Positions 55,958-64,000 of a stretch of DNA of 64,000 nucleotides are shown piece by piece. The stretch is taken from contig OZ038402.1 in NCBI GenBank assembly GCA_964036045.1, positions 8,324,971-8,388,970 of the forward strand, given 5' to 3'. The translations under genes were made by a program, and so were the position numbers. Below the pieces are notes generated by a model. That model saw only the letters and a list, made by a program, of their open reading frames with translations, was not told the DNA's origin and made no database searches. The DNA is from Eutreptiella sp. 'Long Island Sound 2002'. Taxonomy: Eukaryota > Euglenozoa > Euglenophyceae > Eutreptiales > Eutreptiaceae. Within the stretch, counting starts at the first letter, position 1. Each line of letters opens with the position of its first letter.

Positions 55958-58801
55958 TGACGCGTTCCCGTGGGGGGCCGGCCACGGGACGCTGCGGTGA
56001 CACGCACAGGTGAGCAGGCAGGCAAGGCACTACGCTCACAAGGGCATCAATACGCTCGTGTCATGTGACAAAGTGCTTCAGGATCCTTGCCACTCTTCAA
56101 CAAGGAAACGAAAGTATGTACAGCAACACATCAGGATATGTACACATGGGGTTAAGACTGGACTGGGGTAAGGGCATTACAGGACAATAGACACTCAGTC
56201 CCAACTCGTATCCCAATCCCAGGTCCGACCCTCTCAGTGGCTGGTGGGGGCGAGGGCTCAAACACAACCCATGCCCTGCTCAGTCCGGACCCTGAAACCC
56301 TGCCAAAAGGGGAGGTGTCCCGCCCAGCCACAAGCGAGTTCCTCGGAACCAAGGCGCTCCAAGGCCGACCGACAGTGGCTCCCAATGCTCCCTCAACGGC
56401 AGGTCCCAACTCCTCTCTGAGCCAGAGATATGGCCCCGCCATTATCCCCTAGGAGTTGGTAGCTGAAAATGGGCTGTTTCAGCCCAAACTGAAATTAGCT
56501 CAAAAATCTCCAAAATTGACCCCTCGTCCGGACCCGCCAGAGGTAGGGACTAGGCAACCGACCCTATCCCCTTCGAGTAGGAACTCCCTGGAGCCCTCAC
56601 CCAACCTGGTTCGCTCTGAGGTCCCGGCATCAGGGCACCACGGTTCGTCACGTGGGGTCAGGATACCCAAAATGGCAAAATCGGCCGTCTCGGGCGACTG
56701 TCCAGGGTAGGAAATCTTGGCGATCTTGACGCGCCAAGCATTGATTCAACACCCTTGATATCCCCTTTGGTCCCATGCCCTGGGTTATCGCTTGCTGTCA
56801 CGCTGGCTGCTTACTGTTCACCGAGGGGATGACCACACGGACGGGGCAGAAAGCAGCATGCGGTGCAAAGGGGGGGATCATGGATCGCACCAAAAGTTGA
56901 ATAACTCCGGATGAGCCGGAGGAGCAAATACGAAACTGAAGGGCGTTCAACCCTTGGTCATATGCTACAATTTGCGCCCTTCTCTCCTGGATAGATCCCG
57001 TGCCCCACGGAGATATGGTAATTCCGATATGGCATACCATGGCAAAAACAGCGAAATTTGGCCAAAATGGCCCGCACTCATGATTCCATATCTCCATGGC
57101 CACGGCGAGGATCCTTTCAACCAAAGATGCGATAGACACATGGGACTTAGGTCCCAATATATAACACTTGCCATCCCTCATGGTCGCCTCTAGCTATTTT
57201 TCCCATTGGAGGGAAAGTGACACACGTGTGGGGCAGAATGGCAACATGCCCCAACTCGGGTGACTCACAACTCTCCCATCGAGAGGAGAGGCCACATGGG
57301 GAAACATCCCATTTGATGCGGGTTTATGTGCCCTCTCCGAATTGCCCTTACCCTTGGTCAAGTGGCGCACGCAACCTCGGGGGTGAAATCAGGGGGAGAA
57401 GGAGTTTGTGGCCATTTTGGGCAAAACGGCCAAAATTCACCCAAAAGTGGTCCCTCCAAATATCGTATCTCCGTATCGCAAGAGAAAGGAGCTTCGGGCT
57501 TTTGCATAGATGCAAACCGAAGCTTTGCTTCCCTTTTGCAACAAGGGTTGAGGTTCAAAGCATGATGAAAGCATTTTTAACACCTCAATCCTTGAAGCAC
57601 ACTATTTATGGGAAAAAGTGCATATATCGGCGATATTGGCATGAACATATCTTTGGGACCTTGAGGAGCAAAAATATGAGTAAACACTTTTGGAGTAGGC
57701 CCATAGTAGGTGCTTTCAAATATGCACACTATGGTTAGATTGTCTCCGCCCACTCGTGTCATCAGTGCTTGCATATGAGCGCGTGTGCAAAGAGGCAATG
57801 TGGCACGCGTGCTTACAAGGCGCAATTATATAAAATAGAAGACAAGGTTGTAAAAATCAACCAAGCCATCCACGATGTCCTTCGTGGTCTTTACTTTACA
57901 TATTGCTTTGGTTCGAGGTTCAACTCCCCATAGGCTTCGAGTACGAGCCTCGGGAGTTTGGCCATTTTGGCCTAATTTTCGACCGAAACTTGCCCTCTTT
58001 TGAATATAGAGTTTTGGTACGCATTGAATTGCGTGGAGCCATCGTTGAGTTGGCTCGAAAAACGAAAATGGCCTCGGGCTTTTGGTCTTGGGAGCATTGT
58101 GTTTGGTCAATAACGTTCATGCTCACAAGGCCACAAAGTTAGCGTTTGCGCACGCAAACGACTTGGGTTTGCGAGACCCATAGGCTGCCTAAAACACCGC
58201 CATTGCCCGCTTCCCTAAGCAAGATGATATGCCCGCGTGAAAGGGGCATGGATGAAGGACATAGGGGGGAGAGGTAGGGTTCCGTGCGAACTCATGGTCC
58301 TTGAGAAGCATGAGTTCGCACGATCGACGGAAACCCTTGCGCGTTGATTTTCTCGAAAACGCAACGGCGAAAAATTCTGGTGAACACACCAGATGAAAGT
58401 ACATTAAATACCCTCTAGATTCAGCCCTCAAGTTCTCTTAGAACCTCACAGGCACTCGAGAAAAGTCAATTACAAAACTCGCCACGGAGAAGCGACGAAG
58501 GCGCGCGAACAGGCGACATCAGGCGGCGATTTCACGACAATTGGAAATCACGGTAGAAATCGGGTATTTCACCGATTTCCGACCGAAAATCGCCTAAGAC
58601 AATAAAATCACGGTAAATCTACATCGATTTATTGGTTAGAAATCGGATTCCAGATTTCGCGGGTTAGAGAACAGGGATAGCCGGTGTCAACGGCTTCCGC
58701 ACGGGTGTGACGGCTCGCAGGCCTCCGGGCCATGGGCCATAACGGGTGTGACGGCTCACAGGCCTCCGGGCCATGGGCCATAGGTTCTGGGTACCGCTTC
58801 A
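55958..58801 (-). repeat. 5' LTR of element 2 (2,844 bp)
   Basis: TGACGCG...CCGCTTCA on the plus strand. The conserved palindrome is at 58143-58160. CCAC (58802-58805) follows. Confidence 0.95.
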
Positions 58802-58805
58802 CCAC
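58802..58805. repeat. Target-site duplication of element 2, right copy
   Basis: CCAC, matching 41923-41926. Element 4 coding sequence resumes at 58806. Confidence 0.85.
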
Positions 58806-59394
58806 CTCCAAGATCGTGGTGAACCTGCCTGAGTTCACAGGCAAGGAACTCAGCGAGTTCGCTGAGAATTTTGGCCGGTTTCTCCGATTGACCGGCCAAA
58901 CCCACACTAGTGGACGGGTGAAGTGCGATCTGCTCCTGCAGTGCTGCAAGACCAAGTACCTGGAGAAGCAGGTCAGACAGATCGTGACTCATTCCGCCAC
59001 CTTTGCCGATGTGTTGGTTGCCTTGGAGAGGCAGTACCCAACCTCTGACACCAACCTCTCCATCAGGGCCGAGATCCAGAACCTGCCCGTGCTGCCTAAC
59101 CACCCCAAACCTGGCAGGGTCTCTGAGCTATTGGCTGACCTGGATCACTGGGCTGGACGATTGACGCCCGGTTCCTACAGCAGCGACGACCTGCTTTTCT
59201 GGTTGGTGGCTAAGCTCCCTCGAGAGCTGTGGGACGAGTGCTGTTCGACGGCAGAGCGCAAGGCTAGATCCCTCCGCTACGAGGATCTATGCGTGCTACT
59301 CCTGGAGCTGGCGCTGGAGAAAGAAAGCGACCAGCACCTGAACAACTACCGTCCTGGAGGTGGAGGCTCTGGAAGCCATGGCAAAGGGTACTAA
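58806..59394 (+). pseudogene. Element 4 gag, capsid-like part
   Basis: It resumes the frame cut at 41,926. It begins SKIVVNLPEFTGKELSEF, a pattern like the start of retrotransposon Gag capsid domains, and continues as a mostly helical segment of about 190 residues (YLEKQVRQIV, FADVLVALERQYP, DDLLFWLVAKLP). It ends in a Gly-rich tail and TAA at 59392-59394. The same frame is open beyond the TAA into the zinc knuckle, so the stop is either a mutation or a further readthrough site. Confidence 0.75.
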
Positions 59395-60084
59395 GGATCC
59401 AGACCTGGGCAGGGGGCTACCCCCAAACACGCCCACGCCCGTATCATGGAAAACGTCAAGGAGCTCTTCTGGTGTGATGCCAGAGACGAGCAGGGACACC
59501 TGCAGCACGCCCCTGACTGCGAGGAGCGAGACTGCTTCGTAGTCCAGGGGAAGCAGCAGGAGAAGAACACCGGCGCCAAAGCAAAGCTGCCGGATCAATA
59601 CAGGTGCACCAACATGTGTGCCCTCTGTGGGAAGAGGAAGCACTACGAGGATGAGTGCTACCATAAGCAATGCCTATCGGCGAAGCTTAAGGGTGAAGAT
59701 CCTGGCAAAGGCTCAGGCAAAGGTGGAGGCAAAGGCAAAGGCAACGACTCCGGCAAGGGCAAGTCGAAAGGACGTGGACAAGGGCAAGACAAGAGCCAAG
59801 GTGGACGAGGAGGAGGCGCTAATCGCCAGCCAGACAAGGACAACAAGAACACGGACAAGAACGGAGGCCACCCCGACCCTAATCCAGGGGTGAACTCCGA
59901 GCCCTCTGGAGGGCAGTGTGGTCCTACCACACGCTCACAGACGCAGGCCCAAAAAGAACAAGGGGCCAAGCGGGAGCACGAAGGTGGTGATGACGGCAAC
60001 GCTAAGAAGAGAAGCCGTTTCATGAGGATGGCCCGCAAGCTGCGGAACAAGGGGTTCGAGGTGACCTGTCCGACAGAGTTCTGA
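59395..60084 (+). pseudogene. Element 4 nucleocapsid region
   Basis: In phase with the capsid-like part. ATG 59446 is the first Met after the TAA. It contains a canonical CCHC knuckle (CALCGKRKHYEDEC) at about 59,619-59,660. A long Gly/Lys-rich basic region follows (many GKGKGK-type repeats), then a basic C-terminus. It ends in TGA 60082-60084 followed by CGG. Confidence 0.75.
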
Positions 60085-60087
60085 CGG
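60082..60087 (+). promoter_or_regulatory. Element 4 gag-pol junction: in-frame UGA-CGG
   Basis: The stop after the nucleocapsid is followed by CGG, and the frame continues open into the protease. UGA-CGG is a known readthrough context in RNA viruses. It occupies the same gag/protease boundary as UAG-CGG in elements 1 and 2. Confidence 0.55.
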
Positions 60088-61812
60088 GGACGCTCCGGTG
60101 GCACCCAAGACCTGGTGTTTTGGGTACGTATCCGACTAGGGAAACGTGAATACCTGGGGGTATTGGATACTGGTGCCACCATATCTATAGTGGCCAAGAA
60201 AATTTTACCTTGTGGGAGCCTGAAGAACACCATGACCACCGCGGCTATACGAATGGGGGATGGACATGTGGTGCACAGCTGCGGGGACTGTGAAGTGGAG
60301 GTACCTATGGGCTCCCGGACTATCGCCCATCGGTTCTATGTGATGGACACTGAGGCCTTCGACTTTGTATTGGGGACTGACTTCTTGGTGCAGCACTCCC
60401 AGATACAATCCCTGACGCTGCAAGCGCCCTACCTCCTCTACGTTGACCACGGCAGTGGCAGAGAGTCTGTGCCACTGGAGCAGTCGGAACATACCTCAAG
60501 TTACCTGAGGCTATCAAAGGAGGAGCCCTCGAACATGATGGCGGCCTCCAAAACTGAGGACTATCAACTATTGGGGGAAGTCCTAGACCAAGGTCTGAAG
60601 GAGTTGGGTTACTCTAGAGAAGACCTGAGTGTGGAGTTGTTCGCCAGCGACAAGCAGCATGTACTGGACCTTTACTGCAGCAAGGGGAAGAACTGCAGCT
60701 ACAAATTTTACTGGCCCTCTTTCGGGATGGCCTACGGGAACCCCAGGTTCAGTGAACTGGGGAAGGTCCTGACCAAGGTGGCCTTGGAACGTTCCCGTAT
60801 GCTCCTGTGTTCCCCCGATTGGGGAGCCCATGGGGGCAACGAGTACTGGCGAAACCTCCTGGACAGGCTGACTATCAGCTCTGTTCGGTTACCTGATGAG
60901 GCCATCTACGTGCCTCTGGGGCGTAAGACGCCTATTGGGAAACCCGGATGGGGGAGTATGCTCAGCGTGGTGGACGGAGGTCTTACCTCCATCCCCTGGG
61001 ACTATCTGGACCCGACTCTGGTCCAGGCCATACAACGAGAAAGCAACGGACTCGCCTTGGGTGACTTGAAGGATCGACTACGACCTCAAGATGCTATTGA
61101 GACTATACCCGGAGGAGATGAGTACGTTGTGACTGACACCAATGCCCCCAACTCTCCCTGTCATGTACCTGTTCCTGATGGAGTCTCTGAGTGTGGACTA
61201 TCCGAGCTACCTAGCTCTATCCACTCCGATGACGAAACTGAGCACGACGCCTTCCTGGTGCAGACCTGTGTGGAGGAAGTGGAGAACGCCGAGTACGTCG
61301 CCCCACTGAAACCCCTACTCTCTATGAGGGTGGAAGACCCCATGGATGAAGAGCTGGACCCTCGATCCAGGCTAAGGGAGTATGTGGACTCCAAGAGGAA
61401 GTTGGTGGCGAAAAAGCTATGCTACGCTAAGCCTACCCGCAGCTCATGGCCACTGAAGCAAGGACGCATGGGAGATCTATCCCAATCGAAGGAGGACCCC
61501 GAGCAGAAGATCACCACCTGGCAAAGGGAGGTAGATCTTAAGCTCATGAAGAGTGTGTGGGGCGCCCATGTGAGGACCCCAGAGGAGGACGACCTCTCGG
61601 AGGAATGTGTATGTGAACCCCCTCGAGCGTGCCTATGTTGCCATCGTCCACCGGAGATGGTTGAACAAGACCTTCTATATGCCTACCAAGGGTTGAAGGA
61701 CACTACCAAGGGCGAAGAGTCGGTGGAGGATCACCTCCCGACGTCTATTACTCAGGGGGCAAGCAACTTACACTCTGACGAGGACATTTTTTGCGCTCAA
61801 TGTTCACTTTAA
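60085..61812 (+). pseudogene. Element 4 pol: protease and DIRS-MT-like domain
   Basis: The retropepsin motif LDTGATIS is at about 60,163-60,186, and the second protease strand (FVLGTDFLVQHS) is about 65 residues later. At about 60,570-60,995 lies a domain with VELFAS, KFYWPSFG, YGNPRFSELGKVL and MLLCSPDWG motifs that matches the extra domain of element 1 pol. A poorly conserved acidic linker of about 270 residues follows. The frame ends in TAA 61810-61812 but stays in phase with the RT frame beyond. Confidence 0.75.
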
Positions 61813-62630
61813 GGTCCGTACTGGACATGGACATCTGACGAGGACATGGAGGACAAGATCAAGCTATTGGACCCGCGGGTGCAGAAGCTTATAAGGACCT
61901 ATCTGGAGGTGTTCGGAGAACTACCCCCTCCAGCCTCATGTGACAAGCTGGTACAGATGGACCTCAAGCTGAAACCCGAGTTCGTGGGTCACAAGATCCG
62001 GAGGAGACTCTATCCAGCTCCTAAAGAGCAGGCCGACGAGATCGAGCGACAGATACAAGAATGTATCGACGCTGGCCTAGTCCTGGAGTACAAGGACGGG
62101 GCCTACCCCCTACACTGCAGCCCCTGTTTCCTGGCCAAACCTGGGTCTACAGCCAAACGGCTGGTAGTGGACTACGGAGAGCTACACAAGAAAACGTTGA
62201 ACCACTCAGGGTCCATTCCCAATATGGAGTCTACCCTGGAGAAGATAGCCTCCTGTCGCTACAGGACCAAGTTGGACAAGAGGAGCGGATTCTGGCAAGT
62301 GGACCTGACGCCCAACGCTCAGGAGCTACTGGCCTTCATCACCCCTCAGGGGAGGGTGTTCAAGTGGAAGGTCATGCCATTTGGTGTGGCCAACGCACCC
62401 GCTCTATCTCTCTAGAGCTGATGAACAAGATCTTGTCCATCCTACGAAGGATACCTAAGGTGCAGGAGCTTATATCCCGTGGGGCCCAGATGGAAGCTCA
62501 CATCGACGATGTATGCCTCGGGACCAATACCCAGGAGGACCACCTAATTCTCTTGGGTGAGTTCTTTGCGGTCCGCCAGGAGAACCACACACGACTCAAG
62601 CTGGAGAAGCGTGAGTTCATGCAGGTGTAA
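61813..62630 (+). pseudogene. Element 4 partial reverse transcriptase with frameshift
   Basis: It contains RT motifs RRRLYPAP, RLVVDYGEL, TKLDKRSGFWQVDL and FKWKVMPFGVANAPAL up to 62,406. Instead of the expected FQ codons, about 8 nt (TCTCTCTA) are present, shifting the phase and creating TAG 62413-62415. In the next frame RT continues with ELMNKIL and the catalytic HIDD (about 62,499-62,510), and ends at 62,630 with EKREFMQV. RT fingers and palm are present; thumb, RNase H and integrase are missing. Confidence 0.85.
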
Positions 62631-64000
62631 TAGGCCGGCCTGGGCAACTAGGACAGGGCTGCAGGAGCCCTGCCGCGATCGCGCATTCGCGCGTCGCAGA
62701 CGCAAATGCCAGAGTGGAATCAGAACAGAGAAAGAAAGAGAGAAGCTCTGTGTTACGTTATTTTGTGGTTGCTTATTTATTATTATTTCTGTGCTTGGCA
62801 ATCTTTTGGTTGTTGTAGATATGTTGCATGGAGGGGTGCCAAAGTCCCCAAACTGCCCACGCTCGTGACGCCGGCAGTGACCGCTCAGGCAAGCAAGGGA
62901 CTCCGTGCTGAACAACGACAATGGAGATCAAAACTGCTTGGTGCTTATTAAGGTGCAGGGTTTGCGTGCGGGATGTGTAGATCAGTGCATGCACAGCGCA
63001 AAGTACAAGGAGTGCAGAACAAACAGGACCCAAGGAGTGCAGAACAAGCAAGGAAAAGCAGCAACCACTAAGGGGAACGAACGTCAAAGGTTTTGAGAGT
63101 TTGAGGTTACAAGAGTTTGAATAAACAAGGAGAACGGGTTTCCGAGAAATCGCAAGAGTTTTGGGTTACCTCTGCCGAATGCCTTACAAAACTCTCAGCT
63201 AAGTACGAATGCCCCGAAGCTCTCCAACTGCAGCGCTGAGGCAGCCCCGCGAGTGCACAGTGCAGCGATCGAGCAGCAGGGCAAAGCCAGCTCAGTTGGG
63301 AGACGCGTGCCAGAAGAACAGCACCAAAATTGGTACGATACCAGCGCTGCGTTACAGCGCTGAGAGAGACCCGAAGTATGAGCGCCGCGTTGAACGCTGA
63401 GAGGGAACCGAAGTACCAGCGCTGCGCTACAGCGCTGAGAGGGAACCGAAGAAAGATGTCCTTGAATTATGCCCTAGATATTTGGATGTAGTCCTGCAGG
63501 TTTTGTAGTTGAAAACCCCAAACAAAGCAGCAAGTAGAGCAAGGACAGGATGTGGATCGAATCAATGATTGTTTTTGGAATCCAGTGTAACACAGAAGGG
63601 CTGCAGATAGACAAAGCAGGTTTATGCACATAGATTCAATCACAAATGGATAATACAAAAGGTTTTATATGAAAATTGGTCTGACTCTTGCCTCAGAGGT
63701 TGCAAGTGGCACTTCATGTGCACTCTTTTGGGTGAAATGGTGCTGGTTAGGACTGAGGGGCATGAATGTCAGGACCACACAGAAAATGACTTGGCCAAGC
63801 AACTGAATTCAGAAACAGTTACAAAGTAGGACCACAATAAGTGGTAGAAACAATTGAGTATAGGGGTCTTGGGGTGGGAGACCACTAGGCTTAACCTCCA
63901 AGGCCAACAAGCATGAAATGCCTGATTTTTTTTGGTATGTCCTCCATGAAGGAAGGTACCTCCGCTCAGTTGAGTGGTAGGGGTGAACTTCATGGGGGGG
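62631..64000. other. Unrecognised sequence after element 4
   Basis: No homology to the retroelements in this window and no supported gene. Short repeats of CAGCGCTGCG(C/T)TACAGCGCTGAGAG occur at about 63,340-63,450. From about 63,470 the sequence becomes AT-richer. No LTR matching 40,282-40,608 was found. Confidence 0.55.

Larger units (their letters stand above)
41927..58801 (-). mobile_element. Element 2: damaged copy of the element 1 family, minus strand
   Basis: Read on the minus strand it runs LTR (58801-55958), leader, gag, UAG, pol, 3' untranslated region and LTR (44771-41927), flanked by CCAC. Its length of 16,875 bp matches element 1 without the nested insert. Gag has a nonsense codon at 53037-53039 and a 1-bp deletion at about 51,982; pol has a nonsense codon at 49213-49215. 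Its LTRs differ by roughly 70-80 positions by eye, about twice those of element 1, so it inserted earlier. It could still move only with proteins supplied by another copy. Confidence 0.95.
40710..62630 (+). mobile_element. Element 4: older Ty3-like element, split by element 2 and 3'-truncated
   Basis: The parts are gag N-terminal region (40710-41926), the element 2 insertion (41927-58801), gag capsid region (58806-59394), nucleocapsid (59395-60084), protease plus a DIRS-MT-like domain (60085-61812) and partial reverse transcriptase (61813-62630). All coding parts up to 62,412 share one reading frame once element 2 and one CCAC duplication are removed. Homology stops after the RT region, so RNase H and integrase are missing. 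It is distinct in sequence from elements 1 and 2. Confidence 0.85.

Overview
The window looks like nuclear DNA of a repeat-rich eukaryote. Every recognisable gene belongs to a retrotransposon: gag/pol genes with Ty3/gypsy domain order, a chromodomain on one integrase, long LTRs with target-site duplications, and no bacterial gene organisation. A microalga or other protist with a large genome is my best guess; the sequence does not let me name a species.

Region 1 (1-11,250) is a G/T-rich array built from a degenerate 6-bp unit. It has two higher levels of repetition: monomers of 294 and 354 bp, and a 942-bp trimer present about five times in a row. All spacings I measured are multiples of 6. 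The plus strand stays open for 3,521 codons and would encode a Val-alternating Gly/Asp-rich chain; the window starts inside it.

Region 2 (11,250-19,383) is mostly unrecognised. It holds long G-runs, a small hairpin, a minus-strand gene relic, a 15-bp minisatellite, a gag-like CCHC gene split by an in-frame UGA, an overlapping F-box-like frame also split by UGA, and a tRNA-like A/B-box stretch.

Region 3 (19,384-62,630) is a nest of four retroelements. Element 1 (plus strand, 19,384-40,277) and element 2 (minus strand, 41,927-58,801) are two copies of one giant Ty3/chromovirus family with 2.84-kb LTRs, about 16.9 kb each without nested DNA. Gag and pol lie in one frame separated by a single UAG followed by CGG. 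Element 1 has intact coding frames; element 2 has two nonsense codons and a 1-bp deletion. Element 3 (33,342-37,283) is a young non-autonomous LTR element with one gag-like ORF, inserted in the 3' untranslated region of element 1. Element 2 itself sits inside the gag of an older, different Ty3-like element (element 4), whose 5' part is at 40,710-41,926 and whose remainder runs 58,806-62,630; removing element 2 and one 4-bp duplication restores the frame exactly.

Elements 1 and 2 are convergent and form inverted repeats of about 17 kb, so transcripts reading through their 3' LTRs could pair. The pol regions of elements 1/2 and of element 4 share an unusual domain between protease and reverse transcriptase that resembles the methyltransferase-like domain of DIRS/Ngaro elements.

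Region 4 (62,631-64,000) contains no gene that I recognise.
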